Source: Arthrobacter sp. B1805 (lineage in GTDB: Bacteria > Actinomycetota > Actinomycetes > Actinomycetales > Micrococcaceae). Taken from it: a stretch of 64,000 bases of DNA. The stretch covers positions 165,975 to 229,974 of the forward strand of contig NZ_PJIQ01000006.1 of NCBI RefSeq assembly GCF_002929745.1. The letters run 5' to 3'. Numbering within the stretch: the stretch's first letter is position 1; the number at the start of each line of letters is the position of its first letter. The notes under the pieces were generated by a model that saw only the letters and a program-made list of their open reading frames with translations, was not told where the DNA came from and did not search any database. The position numbers and the translations under genes are program-made. Shown here one piece after another: positions 37,280 to 46,480 of the stretch.

Positions 37280-37367
37280 CGGAAGGTAAGGGATTCGAAC
37301 CCTTGAGACGGGGTAACCGCCCACTGGTTTTCAAGACCAGCTCCTTCGGCCGCTCGGACAACCTTCC
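37280..37367 (-). tRNA. tRNA-Ser(TGA)
   Basis: Acceptor GGAAGGT pairs with ACCTTCC. The anticodon loop CTTGAAA gives TGA for UCA codons. The long variable arm and TTCGAAT loop fit serine tRNA. Confidence 0.97.
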
Positions 37368-37430
37368 CCGCCGCTAGTGTTTCACGAAGGGCAGGGGACG
37401 CCCAAATACCAGAAGACGGAAGGATCGCGG

Positions 37431-38405
37431 ATGCGTGCAGTGGTGATCAGGGGTGCAGGAGGGCCGGAGGTGCTGTCCGTCGAGGAGGTCGCCGTCCCCG
37501 TCCGGCGCGAGGACGAGGTGGTGATCGACGTCGTCGCCGCCGGGCTCAACAGGGCTGACGTACAGCAGCGCCGTGGTCTCTATCCTCCGCCCGAAGGGGC
37601 GTCGACCGTACCGGGACTGGAGGTATCGGGGTATGTCGCGGATCCCGGCCGTTCGCGGTTCGCGGAGGGGGACGCCGTCGTCGCCCTGCTCGCTGGGGGT
37701 GGCTACGCCGAGAAGGTGGTCGTGCCGGCCGGGCAGGTGGTTCGCGCGCCCGACGGGGTGGGCCTCGAGGAGGCTGCCGCGTTGCCGGAGACGGCGGCGA
37801 CCGTGTGGTCGAACCTCGTGACGCACGCGGGCCTGTCCGAGGGCGACGACGTCCTGATCCACGGAGCGTCCGGGGGCATCGGAGTGATGGCGATCCAGGT
37901 CAGCCTCGCACTCGGGGCAGTGCCGCATGTGACGGCGGGGTACGACGCCAAGCTCGACGTCGCCCGTTCGCTCGGGGTGCGGACGCTGATCAACTACAGG
38001 GAGCAGGACTTCGTCGAGGAACTGCGCGCGGCTACCGACGGTCGTGGCGCGGACGTCATCCTCGACGTGGTCGGGGCGAAGTACCTGGCCCGGAACGTCG
38101 CGTCCCTGGCGACGGGCGGGCGGCTCGTGGTCATCGGGCTCCAGGGCGGAGTGAGGGCGGAACTGGACCTCGGGGCACTCATGGCCCGGCGGGCGAGCGT
38201 GGCCGGCACCACCCTGCGGGCCCGTCCCGTCGCGGAGAAGGCCGCCATCATGAGTGCGGTCGAGGACAACGTGTGGCCGCTGGTGGCCTCCGGCGCGGTC
38301 CGCCCCTTCGTGGATCGGACCTTCCCGCTCGACCAGGTCGCGGAGGCGCACAGCTACTTCGATGCCGGGAAGCACACCGGAAAGATCCTGTTGTCGATGC
38401 GCTAG
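37431..38405 (+). CDS. Zinc-independent quinone oxidoreductase (MDR family)
   Basis: 324 residues from the ATG at 37431, preceded by GGAAGGATCGCGG. Motifs are AGLNRADVQQRRGLYPPP, VPGLEVSGYV, a nucleotide-binding HGASGGIGVMAIQ near residue 150, and the C-terminal HTGKILLSMR. These fit the PIG3/QOR-type NADPH:quinone oxidoreductases, which reduce quinones in the cytoplasm. The substrate is not certain. Confidence 0.93.
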   Translation: MRAVVIRGAGGPEVLSVEEVAVPVRREDEVVIDVVAAGLNRADVQQRRGLYPPPEGASTVPGLEVSGYVADPGRSRFAEGDAVVALLAGGGYAEKVVVPAGQVVRAPDGVGLEEAAALPETAATVWSNLVTHAGLSEGDDVLIHGASGGIGVMAIQVSLALGAVPHVTAGYDAKLDVARSLGVRTLINYREQDFVEELRAATDGRGADVILDVVGAKYLARNVASLATGGRLVVIGLQGGVRAELDLGALMARRASVAGTTLRARPVAEKAAIMSAVEDNVWPLVASGAVRPFVDRTFPLDQVAEAHSYFDAGKHTGKILLSMR

Positions 38406-38411
38406 GCGCAG

Positions 38412-39491
38412 CTAGGCCCGAGCCGGCCGCTGCCGGAGATGGAGGAACAGCACCAGGGCGATCCCGACGCAGGCGCCGATGAGGGTCTCGACGGCCCGGT
38501 CCGCGATCAGGGTCGCCGGGTCGGCGGGATGCGCCAGTTCCGTGGAGATCAGTGCGAGTGGCGTGACGAACGCCTGTGCGAGGGCGTACTGCCGCAGGAT
38601 GAACATCTCCGCCGCGAACTGCGCGACGCCGATCACGAGGACGAGTTGCCACGCGGCCAGCGCGGGCAGGAGGATCAGGGCGGTCAGGAGGAGCCCGGCG
38701 CTCGTACCGAGGATGCGCTGCAGGCCACGGTTCACGCGTGCGCGCGCGGACTGCCCGACCAGCGGTACGGTCGCCGCAACCATCGCCCAGTAGGTGTGGC
38801 CGATCCCGAGCGCCGTCGCCGCGCTGCCTGCGAGCAGCGCCGCCGTGACGTACAGGGCTGCTTCCCGACCCAGGGCGGCCACATGCCGCGCGGTGGGCCG
38901 ATCGGTAGGGGCGCGCTGCCACACCGTTCGGTGGCGGGGCCACAGGTTCCCCGCCTGCCCGAGGAGTACGGCGAACGCCACCGTCGCGATCGCCGTCACC
39001 ACTCCCTGCCACAGCGGCGGCTGGGCAGGAACGGAAGCGATGGCGGCGAAAGCGAAGATGTGGAACAGCGAGCCGCCGGGCCGCAGTCGGAAGAGTCCGG
39101 CGGCGAAGGTGCCGATTCCTGCGACTGCACTGGTGAGCATCACGAGGCCCCACGGTCCGACGTCGGCGCGCGCGGTCAACGCCGCAGCGAGGACGACCGC
39201 GAGCATGAGACCGCCGCCGCGCACCTGCGTTCCAAGGCGCTGGCGGTGGGGCTTGTTGCGTCCGTAGATGCCGGCGAACGCGCCGAAGGTGGCGAACACC
39301 GCGAGGTCGAGCCGACCGAGCAGCAGGACCACGAGCAGCGGTGCGGCCACGCCCACGGCGCACCGCAGCGCAGGGTGGTGGTCCTGGGCGGACGGCGCGA
39401 TGGTCACGAGGTCACGGAGGAGGTTCACGGACTGCAGGCTTCCGGTCGGAGGGATCGACGGCGCCGCTGGCATCGGATGGCGCTGTGCCAC
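38412..39491 (-). CDS. FUSC-family membrane protein
   Basis: 359 residues with two repeats of four hydrophobic helices. A TFGAFAGIYGRNKPHRQR loop and a WAMVAATVPLVGQSARARV loop (each after a helix) are characteristic of the FUSC/aromatic-acid exporter fold. The likely role is efflux of aromatic or toxic compounds. It is convergent with the quinone oxidoreductase, whose stop lies seven bases away. Confidence 0.85.
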   Translation of the reverse strand: MAQRHPMPAAPSIPPTGSLQSVNLLRDLVTIAPSAQDHHPALRCAVGVAAPLLVVLLLGRLDLAVFATFGAFAGIYGRNKPHRQRLGTQVRGGGLMLAVVLAAALTARADVGPWGLVMLTSAVAGIGTFAAGLFRLRPGGSLFHIFAFAAIASVPAQPPLWQGVVTAIATVAFAVLLGQAGNLWPRHRTVWQRAPTDRPTARHVAALGREAALYVTAALLAGSAATALGIGHTYWAMVAATVPLVGQSARARVNRGLQRILGTSAGLLLTALILLPALAAWQLVLVIGVAQFAAEMFILRQYALAQAFVTPLALISTELAHPADPATLIADRAVETLIGACVGIALVLFLHLRQRPARA

Positions 39492-39607
39492 CGATCAACC
39501 CTACTCCGACCGGAGGAACCACCCACGGCAAAAAACCATCAGCATGCTTTCGGATGATCCGCAGCTGTGGAAGGCTGGCAGGACAGCCAACCGGAAGGAG
39601 CAGGACA

Positions 39608-39850
39608 GTGAGCACCACGGATCACGGCCAGGACGGGGACGAAGGCGGCCTGTCCCAGGCAGCCGACAGCTTCGCCCAGAATCTCGGCGACCAGGTGCCG
39701 GACGGTGTCGACAACGGGCCGACGGACGACGCAGACGAGCCTGCCGACAGCCGAACCAGGACGCACTCCAGTATCAGCGAGGGCATGAACGCGAACGACG
39801 ACGACGAGCCACCGGCGGTCCTCGACGGGGGCAAGCGCAGCTCCTCCTGA
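39608..39850 (+). CDS. Acidic low-complexity protein
   Basis: 80 residues from a GTG at 39608, preceded by the strong ribosome-binding site GGAAGGAG. The protein is Asp/Glu/Ser-rich with no hydrophobic core (VSTTDHGQDGDEGGLSQAAD start, tail GGKRSSS). Likely disordered. No family is recognised. It lies 149 bases upstream of cstA. Confidence 0.65.
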   Translation: MSTTDHGQDGDEGGLSQAADSFAQNLGDQVPDGVDNGPTDDADEPADSRTRTHSSISEGMNANDDDEPPAVLDGGKRSSS

Positions 39851-39998
39851 CGCGGCAGCCACCGCCGAGCGCCGAGCCACCCGCCGCAAGCGCAGGCGCG
39901 TTCGGCGCAATCCCTCGCCGTGCAGGTTTGCCATGTGACGCAAGCCTCACTACGTTGCTACCTTCGTGTGCATCACACTCTCGCACTCGAGGAGCATC

Positions 39999-42275
39999 AT
40001 GAGTAAGAAGCAGAGCGGATCCCACCAGCACGCCGACGTGCTGGTGACGGATTCGGACCTGCCCGCGGTCGCCGTCGACCCGCAGCAGGCTGAAGCAGAA
40101 GACCGCCGGTGGACACCGGCGAAGATCGCACTCTGGATAGGCATCGCACTCCTGGGCGGTATCGCTTGGACGATGCTGGCCATCGTCAGGGGCGAAACAG
40201 TCAACGCCATCTGGTTCGTCTTCGCCGCGGTCTGTACGTATCTGATCGCCTACCGGTTCTACTCGAAGTTCATCGAGCGGAACCTTCTGAAGCCTGATGA
40301 TCGACGCGCTACGCCTGCCGAGTACAAGGCCGACGGCAAGGACTATGCGGCCACCGACCGGCGCGTCCTCTACGGTCACCACTTCGCCGCGATCGCAGGA
40401 GCCGGGCCACTCGTGGGCCCTGTGCTCGCGGCGCAGATGGGTTACCTCCCCGGAACGCTCTGGATCATCATCGGCGTGATCTTCGCGGGTGCGGTGCAGG
40501 ACTACCTCGTGATGTTCTTCTCCATGCGCCGCGGGGGCCGTTCCCTCGGCCAGATGGCACGCGAGGAACTGGGCGTCATCGGTGGTACCGCCGCGCTGAT
40601 CGCCACGCTCGCCATCATGATCATCATCGTGGCCATCCTGGCGCTCGTCGTCGTGAACGCCCTCGGTGAGAGCCCGTGGGGCGTGTTCTCCGTCTCGATG
40701 ACCATCCCGATCGCGCTCTTCATGGGCGTCTACCTGCGCTACCTCCGGCCGGGCAGGGTCACCGAGGTGTCGCTGATCGGTTTCGCGCTGCTGCTGCTGG
40801 CCATCATCGGCGGCGGCTGGATCTCCGAGACGGCCTGGGGCGTCGATCTCTTCACGCTCGACCGCATCACCATCGCGTGGGGCATCATCATCTACGGCTT
40901 CATCGCCGCCGTCCTGCCCGTCTGGCTGCTGCTCGCCCCGCGCGACTACCTCTCCACCTTCATGAAGATCGGCACGATCATCATGCTCGCCGTCGCGATC
41001 GTCATCACGCGGCCGGAGATCAGCGTCCCCGCCATCACGCCGTACGCGACGTCCGGGACCGGCCCCGTCGTCGCAGGCACGCTGTTCCCCTTCCTGTTCG
41101 TGACCATCGCCTGCGGCGCGCTCTCGGGCTTCCACGCGCTCATCTCCTCCGGCACGACCCCGAAGATGATCGAGAAGGAACGCCAGACGCGCTTCATCGG
41201 CTACGGCGGAATGCTCATGGAGTCCTTCGTGGCGATCATGGCACTGGTCGCCGCGCTGTCCATCGACCGTGGGATCTACTTCGCCATGAACTCCTCGGCC
41301 GCAGCCACCGGCGGAACCATCGAAGGTGCCGTCACCTTCGTGAACGGCCTCGGACTCACCGGCGTCAACCTGACCCAGGAGGCCCTCAGCACCATGGCGT
41401 CCAACGTCGGGGAGGAGTCCATCGTCTCGCGTACGGGCGGTGCGCCCACCCTTGCCGTCGGCATCGCGCAGATCATGCAGGGCGTCTTCGGCGGCGCAGG
41501 CATGATGGCGTTCTGGTACCACTTCGCGATCATGTTCGAGGCGCTGTTCATCCTCACCGCGGTCGACGCCGGAACCCGCGTGGCACGGTTCATGCTGCAG
41601 GACAGCATCGGGAACTTCGTGCCCCGCTTCCGCGACACCTCCTGGCGCGCAGGAGCGTGGATCTGTACGGCGATCATGGTGGCCGGGTGGGGAGCGATCC
41701 TCATCATGGGCGTCACTGATCCGCTGGGCGGCATCAACACGCTCTTCCCGCTGTTCGGCATAGCCAACCAGCTGCTCGCGGCGATCGCGCTCGCGGTGTG
41801 CATGGCGATCTGCGCGAAGAAGGGCATGTTCCGGTTCCTGTGGATCCCGGCCCTCCCGCTCGCGTTCGCGTCCGTGGTGACCATCACGGCGTCGTTCCAG
41901 AAGATCTTCTCCTCGACTCCCGCGATCGGCTACTGGGCGCAGCACACGGCGTTCAAGGACGCGCTGGCAGCAGGCGAGGAGAGCTTCGGCACGGCCAAGA
42001 CCGTGGCCGCCATGGAAGCCGTGGTCCGTAACACGTTCATCCAGGGCACACTGTCGATCTTCTTCGTCGTGCTCTCGATTATCGTGATCATCACCGCGAT
42101 CCTCGCCACCGTCCGGGCCTACCGGCACGGCGGCGGCAAGGAGAACGAGGACCCGGCGGTGCCGTCGCGCACCTTCGCGCCTGCGGGCCTCATCGCCTCC
42201 CCGGCGGAGAAGGAACTGGAGGCGCAGTGGGCAGCCCTGGAGCCGGGAAAGCGGCCTGCGAGGGCGGGCCACTGA
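39999..42275 (+). CDS. cstA: Carbon starvation protein CstA family (peptide/pyruvate-type transporter)
   Basis: 758 residues from the ATG at 39999, preceded by GAGGAGCATC. It has about 15-18 membrane helices. The family motifs YGHHFAAIAGAGPLVGPVLA (residue ~125) and SGFHALISSGTTPK are clear. CstA-type proteins import peptides or pyruvate during carbon starvation. The N-terminal 40 residues are polar. The stop overlaps the ATG of the next gene by one base (TGATG). Confidence 0.93.
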   Translation: MSKKQSGSHQHADVLVTDSDLPAVAVDPQQAEAEDRRWTPAKIALWIGIALLGGIAWTMLAIVRGETVNAIWFVFAAVCTYLIAYRFYSKFIERNLLKPDDRRATPAEYKADGKDYAATDRRVLYGHHFAAIAGAGPLVGPVLAAQMGYLPGTLWIIIGVIFAGAVQDYLVMFFSMRRGGRSLGQMAREELGVIGGTAALIATLAIMIIIVAILALVVVNALGESPWGVFSVSMTIPIALFMGVYLRYLRPGRVTEVSLIGFALLLLAIIGGGWISETAWGVDLFTLDRITIAWGIIIYGFIAAVLPVWLLLAPRDYLSTFMKIGTIIMLAVAIVITRPEISVPAITPYATSGTGPVVAGTLFPFLFVTIACGALSGFHALISSGTTPKMIEKERQTRFIGYGGMLMESFVAIMALVAALSIDRGIYFAMNSSAAATGGTIEGAVTFVNGLGLTGVNLTQEALSTMASNVGEESIVSRTGGAPTLAVGIAQIMQGVFGGAGMMAFWYHFAIMFEALFILTAVDAGTRVARFMLQDSIGNFVPRFRDTSWRAGAWICTAIMVAGWGAILIMGVTDPLGGINTLFPLFGIANQLLAAIALAVCMAICAKKGMFRFLWIPALPLAFASVVTITASFQKIFSSTPAIGYWAQHTAFKDALAAGEESFGTAKTVAAMEAVVRNTFIQGTLSIFFVVLSIIVIITAILATVRAYRHGGGKENEDPAVPSRTFAPAGLIASPAEKELEAQWAALEPGKRPARAGH

Positions 42276-42484
42276 TGACCGTCCCACAGGTCCTGCACCG
42301 AGCGCGGGATACAGCCCGTGAGTTGGCCTGGCTGTTCAAGGGCGTGATGGGGGAAAACGCCTACCAGGCATACCTCGACCACCACGAGCACTCCCACGCG
42401 GGCGGTCTGCCGATGACGGAGAGGGAGTTCTGGCGGGACAAGACCGACCGCCAGGACGCCAACCCGGAGGGCCGCTGCTGCTAG
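42275..42484 (+). CDS. YbdD/YjiX-family small protein
   Basis: 69 residues. Core: GENAYQAYLDHHEHSHAGG, MTEREFWRDKTDRQDANP and terminal RCC. This is the DUF466-type protein that accompanies CstA in many bacteria and may modulate the transporter. The ATG overlaps the cstA stop (TGATG), so it is translationally coupled. Confidence 0.9.
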   Translation: MTVPQVLHRARDTARELAWLFKGVMGENAYQAYLDHHEHSHAGGLPMTEREFWRDKTDRQDANPEGRCC

Positions 42485-42493
42485 CGGCTGACC

Positions 42494-42540
42494 CACGACG
42501 AAGCCCGGCGCCTCCCGAGGGAGCGCCGGGCTTCGTCGTG
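42494..42540. terminator. Strong convergent terminator
   Basis: An 18-base perfect stem (CACGACGAAGCCCGGCGC and its complement) with further inner pairing around a GA loop, apart from one bulge. It sits between ybdD and the ABC permease gene, which converge here. Confidence 0.85.
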
Positions 42541-42548
42541 TCCGTGCC

Positions 42549-43325
42549 TCAGCGCTTCTCCCACCGGAAGCGCCGGGCGGCGATCCGGTACGGCAGCAGG
42601 ACCCAGGCGACAAGCACGACGGCGGCGACCGCCACTGAGACGTCGAGCGGTTCGGCGCCCCAGCCGGCCATCAGGAGGTTCTGCAGTGCACCGCCCGGCG
42701 TGAGGCGGGAGATCACCTCGAGGCCGTCGTCGAACCCGGTCCAGAAGAAGCTGCCGACGACGACGGCGAAGAAGGGCAGGGTGGTGATCTGGGCCGCTGC
42801 GGCGGACGGCGTGTAGATGCTGGTGAGCATGCCGGCGGTCGCACAGAGGGCGAGGAAGCCGAGGACGGCCCCGAGCACGACAAGGGGCCGGGTGGGCGCA
42901 TCCACGCCGGCGATACCGAAGCCGACGGCGATGATCGCGAGTTGGGCGGCGACCAGCGCCACGATGGGGGCCAGCATGCCCAGCCAGATGACCGTGTCCG
43001 ACGACTCGCCGCTGCGCAGCCGCTTGAGGAACAATTCCTGGCGTCGCGTCGCGAGGGTCGTGGTCGCGGTCAGGTAGACGCCCAGCAGGGTGACGATCAT
43101 GAGGGTGAGGCCGGCCATGATTGCCATGCCCATGGGACCAACCATCTGGTCGGCGCCGATGAAGAACATGTAGACGGCCATGGCGACCGGCATGAGCACG
43201 GCTCCGGTGAGGACCGTCTTGTTGCGGAAGATGATGCGCAGTTCCATGAGCGCGATGGACAGGACGCGGGCGGCGGCGGACGGGGCCCGGAGGGCTGTCG
43301 AGGGAGCATTCGGAGCGGTTGTCAT
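42549..43325 (-). CDS. ABC-2 type transporter permease
   Basis: 258 residues with six hydrophobic helices. The ABC-2 pattern is visible: an N-terminal cytoplasmic stretch with LSIALMELRIIFRNKTV, then a MAIMAGLTLMIVTLLG-type core and a C-terminal ALQNLLMAGW. It is paired with the ATPase at 43371 and divergent from the two-component genes at 44483. It is probably a drug or peptide exporter. Confidence 0.88.
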   Translation of the reverse strand: MTTAPNAPSTALRAPSAAARVLSIALMELRIIFRNKTVLTGAVLMPVAMAVYMFFIGADQMVGPMGMAIMAGLTLMIVTLLGVYLTATTTLATRRQELFLKRLRSGESSDTVIWLGMLAPIVALVAAQLAIIAVGFGIAGVDAPTRPLVVLGAVLGFLALCATAGMLTSIYTPSAAAAQITTLPFFAVVVGSFFWTGFDDGLEVISRLTPGGALQNLLMAGWGAEPLDVSVAVAAVVLVAWVLLPYRIAARRFRWEKR

Positions 43326-43370
43326 GGTTTCTCCTGGTGGACGAGGGTTCGGGGGTGGCAGTGAGGCGCG

Positions 43371-44378
43371 TCAGGCGGTGTCGCCGAGGCTCACGCGGCG
43401 GAAGACGGCGGCGAGGGATGCCTCCGACGCGGACAGGCGGTCCAGCCGGATCCTGTTCTCGTTTGCCCAGGACAGTACTTTCCAGAGATCCTGCTGGAGG
43501 TCGAGCGACGGCACGGTCACCTGCGTGGTGGCCGGTGTGGGCGTGAACTCCGGAGCCAGCCCCATACCGGTCAGGCGAAGGACGTCGACGGACGCGTCCA
43601 CCTCGAACGAGATGGCCGACGGTTCACGGCGCAGGACCTCCGGGAGCGTGCCTTCCACGGCGATCCGTCCACCGTGCATGATGGCGAGGCGGTCCGCGTA
43701 GGCCTCCGCCTCCTCGAGGTAGTGCGTTGTGAGGACCACCGTGGTTCCGGCGTCCCTCAGGCTTCTGACCAGCTCCCACGTCCGCTCACGGGATTCCGGG
43801 TCGAGGCCCGTGGTCGGCTCGTCGAGGAACAGGAGGTCCGGTTCGTTGGCCGTCGCGAGCAGGAGGTCGAGGCGCCTGCGCTGCCCGCCCGAGAGCATCT
43901 TGACCCGGGTCGACGCCTTCCCTGCGATGTCGAGGACGTCGAGGCCCCGGGCGATGACGTCGTGGCGGCTCAATCCCCGCTGGTTCGGCGACGAGAGCCT
44001 GAGCCACAACCGGCACGTCTCCTCGACCGTCAGGTCATCGGCGAAGCCGGCCTCCTGCAGCATGATCCCGAGTCGGGGCCGGATGGACGCCCTGTCCCGG
44101 TACGGGTCGCCACCGAGGACGGTTACCGTTCCGGCGGTGGCGGGGCGGTGGCCCTCGAGGGTCTCCATGGTGGTGGTCTTGCCGGCACCGTTGGTGCCGA
44201 GCAGGGCGAAGAACTCGCCGTTGCGGATGGTCAGGTCGATGCCGCGGACGGCCTCGTAGGAGCCGTAGCTGCAGCGCAGGCCCTGCGCAGAGATGGCGAT
44301 CGTGTCGGCCGGTTGTCCTGGTGCGGAGGGGCTGCCCTGTGTGGACCGGAGTGCCGGGGTGCTGGATGAGGTGGTCAT
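43371..44378 (-). CDS. ABC transporter ATP-binding protein, drug-exporter type
   Basis: 335 residues. Walker A is GTNGAGKTTTME, the signature is LSGGQRRRL, Walker B is LLFLDEPTTGLD, and the H-loop is LTTHYLEEAEAYA. The C-terminal extension (REPSAISFEVDASVDVLRLT) is typical of DrrA/CcmA-type ATPases. It forms an exporter with the permease; a palindrome at 44460-44473 lies 82 bases upstream of its start. Confidence 0.93.
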   Translation of the reverse strand: MTTSSSTPALRSTQGSPSAPGQPADTIAISAQGLRCSYGSYEAVRGIDLTIRNGEFFALLGTNGAGKTTTMETLEGHRPATAGTVTVLGGDPYRDRASIRPRLGIMLQEAGFADDLTVEETCRLWLRLSSPNQRGLSRHDVIARGLDVLDIAGKASTRVKMLSGGQRRRLDLLLATANEPDLLFLDEPTTGLDPESRERTWELVRSLRDAGTTVVLTTHYLEEAEAYADRLAIMHGGRIAVEGTLPEVLRREPSAISFEVDASVDVLRLTGMGLAPEFTPTPATTQVTVPSLDLQQDLWKVLSWANENRIRLDRLSASEASLAAVFRRVSLGDTA

Positions 44379-44459
44379 GGCTCAATCCTTCCGGTGGCCC
44401 CGGCGGTGCATCAGTGGCCGGACGTCACCTCCTTGCGGGTCCTGACCCACGCCGGATCA

Positions 44460-44473
44460 ATGACATATGTCAT
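44460..44473 (+). promoter_or_regulatory. Perfect palindrome in the ABC / two-component divergent promoter
   Basis: ATGACATATGTCAT is a perfect 14-base palindrome. It lies 10 bases before the sensor kinase ATG (44483) and 82 bases before the ABC ATPase start on the other strand. LuxR-type response regulators commonly bind TGAC-N4-GTCA dyads and autoregulate; binding here by the adjacent regulator (45841) is inferred. Confidence 0.65.
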
Positions 44474-44482
44474 GGTCCTACG

Positions 44483-45844
44483 ATGGACGCCATGGCACTC
44501 TCCACGGATCGACGCACCCTGCAGGAACCGGACGCGGGAACTGCTCCGGACCGCGCCGCATCCGAAGCAGGCCGCGGTGTCCGGGCCACCTGGCGCTACA
44601 CGGTCGGGTCCATCGTCCTGTACTGCGTCTTCGTGAATGGCATCAGCACCCTCCTGATGCTCGGCAGCGGGGAGCCCGGGTGGCAGCTGCTCGACGGCGT
44701 GGTCCTGGCTCTCACCGTCGCGTCCACCACGGCGCTGATCCGCTACTGCTGGTTCTTCCGCGGCGGCCTGGGCGCGGGCCTGCCCGGTCGCCGCTACACG
44801 CTGTGGCTGCTGATCCCCAGTGCGGCCCTGTGGGTCCTCGGGCTGGCACAGGACCACACGGTGTGGATCGGGGCACTGCCGCTCTGGTTCGCCTGCAATG
44901 CCCTTGCCGTCGTCGTCAGCCGGCGTAGACGGTGGTGGGTGACTGGTGTGGGCCTGGTATTGCTCATCGTGCACGGTCCGCTCGGCCTGATCCTGGGGCA
45001 CGCCATGAGCGGACCGTTCTGGGACGAAGGGGGCATGATCTCGGTAGCCCTCTGGGCGCTGATGACGCCCCTGCTCTTCGTGGCGAGTATCTGGTGGTGG
45101 GAGATCGTGCTGCGCCTCGATGACAGCCGTCGTACCTCGGGCGAGCTGGCCGTCGCCAAGGAACGCCTCCGCTTCGCCGCTGACCTCCATGACATCCAGG
45201 GTCACCACCTCCAGGTCATCGCTCTGAAGACGGAACTCGCGGGACGCCTGCTCGACTCCGATCCGGAGTCCGCCCGCACCCAGATCAACGAGGCTCAGGC
45301 GCTCGCTCGTACCGCCCTCGAGGACACGCGCGCGCTCGTGCATGGCTATCGGGCGGTGTCCCTGGCCGCCGAGGCCGCCAACGCCGCGGAAGTGCTTCGG
45401 GCAGCCGGCATCGCCTGTTCCGTCGACGTCGACGCTGTCGGGCTTCCGCCCGAGGAGCGGACCCTGTTCGGTCTCGTGATCCGCGAGGCGACGACCAACA
45501 TCCTGCGCCACAGCGAAGCGACCACCGTGGCGCTCCGCCTCGCGCGGTCACGCGGCGGTTTCGTCCTCACCGTCAGGAACGACGGCGTGGCCGAGAACGG
45601 GACGTCGCGTCCGGGTGGCTCGGGGATCGACGGACTCCACCGTCGGTTCGAGGCGGTCGGTGGTGGCGTCCATACCGAACGGAGCAACGGAGAGTTCATC
45701 CTGGTCGCTACTGCTCCGGGGCAGGCACCGGACGACGGCGGGGCGGATTCGTCCGCCGATTCAGGCGTAGCACCCGTCCCCGCCGGTTCCCGTGCTCGCA
45801 GTGGAAGCACCGCGACCGACCTACCCCTGGGGGATCAGCCGTGA
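44483..45844 (+). CDS. DesK-type sensor histidine kinase
   Basis: 453 residues from the ATG at 44483 (a second ATG at 44492 is possible); the longer upstream frame is rejected as it crosses the operator. Five to six N-terminal membrane helices precede the HisKA_3-type motif ADLHDIQGHHLQVIALK (phospho-accepting histidine). The ATPase domain has LVIREATTNILRHSEATTV and GGSGIDGLHRRFEAVGG. It is followed by a low-complexity tail. It partners the response regulator whose start overlaps it by four bases, and likely controls the divergent ABC exporter. Confidence 0.93.
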   Translation: MDAMALSTDRRTLQEPDAGTAPDRAASEAGRGVRATWRYTVGSIVLYCVFVNGISTLLMLGSGEPGWQLLDGVVLALTVASTTALIRYCWFFRGGLGAGLPGRRYTLWLLIPSAALWVLGLAQDHTVWIGALPLWFACNALAVVVSRRRRWWVTGVGLVLLIVHGPLGLILGHAMSGPFWDEGGMISVALWALMTPLLFVASIWWWEIVLRLDDSRRTSGELAVAKERLRFAADLHDIQGHHLQVIALKTELAGRLLDSDPESARTQINEAQALARTALEDTRALVHGYRAVSLAAEAANAAEVLRAAGIACSVDVDAVGLPPEERTLFGLVIREATTNILRHSEATTVALRLARSRGGFVLTVRNDGVAENGTSRPGGSGIDGLHRRFEAVGGGVHTERSNGEFILVATAPGQAPDDGGADSSADSGVAPVPAGSRARSGSTATDLPLGDQP

Positions 45845-46443
45845 TCCGCCTGATCCTCGCCGATGACGAGCATCTGATCCGGGGTGCACTCGTGGCCCTG
45901 CTGCGGCTGGAGCCGGACATCGACGTCGTCGCGAGCACCGACAACGGGAGCGATGCGGTGCGCCTCGCCAGGGAACACGCTCCCGACGTCTGCGTCCTCG
46001 ACCTCGAGATGCCGCCGACCGACGGTATCTATGCAGCGGAGGAGATACTCCGGAGCGTCGCCACGCGCGTCGTGATCGTCACCCGGCATGCCCGTCCCGG
46101 AGTGCTGCGGCGCGCGCTGACGAGCAGGGTCGCAGGGTTCGTGCCGAAGTCCACCCCCGCAGACCAGCTCGCGAATGTCATCCGGGACGTCGCCGAGGGG
46201 CGCAGGTATGTCGACCCGGACATCGCCGCGAGTGCCCTCACGGGCGAGTCCTGCCCCCTCACCTCACGCGAGCTCGACGTCCTGCGGCACGGGCGCCAGG
46301 GCGCCAGCCTGCAGACGATAGCGCGGGAGCTGCACCTGGCGCCGGGAACCGTGCGCAACTACGTGTCGTCGGCGATGACGAAGCTCGACGCTCCGTCCCG
46401 TCACGAGGCGGCAGCCATCGCATGGGAACAAGGCTGGATCTGA
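45841..46443 (+). CDS. LuxR/NarL-family response regulator
   Basis: 200 residues. The receiver domain has the acidic pair ADDEHLI, the phospho-aspartate in CVLDLEMPPTDG and the lysine in FVPKSTPADQL. A C-terminal LuxR HTH (LTSRELDVLRHGRQGASLQT, YVSSAMTKLDAPSRHEAA) follows. The GTG start overlaps the kinase stop in GTGA. It probably binds the palindrome at 44460-44473. Confidence 0.95.
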   Translation: MIRLILADDEHLIRGALVALLRLEPDIDVVASTDNGSDAVRLAREHAPDVCVLDLEMPPTDGIYAAEEILRSVATRVVIVTRHARPGVLRRALTSRVAGFVPKSTPADQLANVIRDVAEGRRYVDPDIAASALTGESCPLTSRELDVLRHGRQGASLQTIARELHLAPGTVRNYVSSAMTKLDAPSRHEAAAIAWEQGWI

Positions 46444-46480
46444 CGTGCCCGGCTCCGGGCGGTTGTGGGAGCATAGCGTC

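Noticed and set aside
39934-39950. A CRP/GlxR-like half-site pair upstream of cstA (GTGACGCAAGCCTCAC).
   Set aside because: The spacer is eight bases instead of six, so it does not fit the consensus.
39774-42287. A long minus-strand open frame opposite cstA.
   Set aside because: Antisense shadow of cstA; rich in Asp/His/Arg with no recognisable fold.
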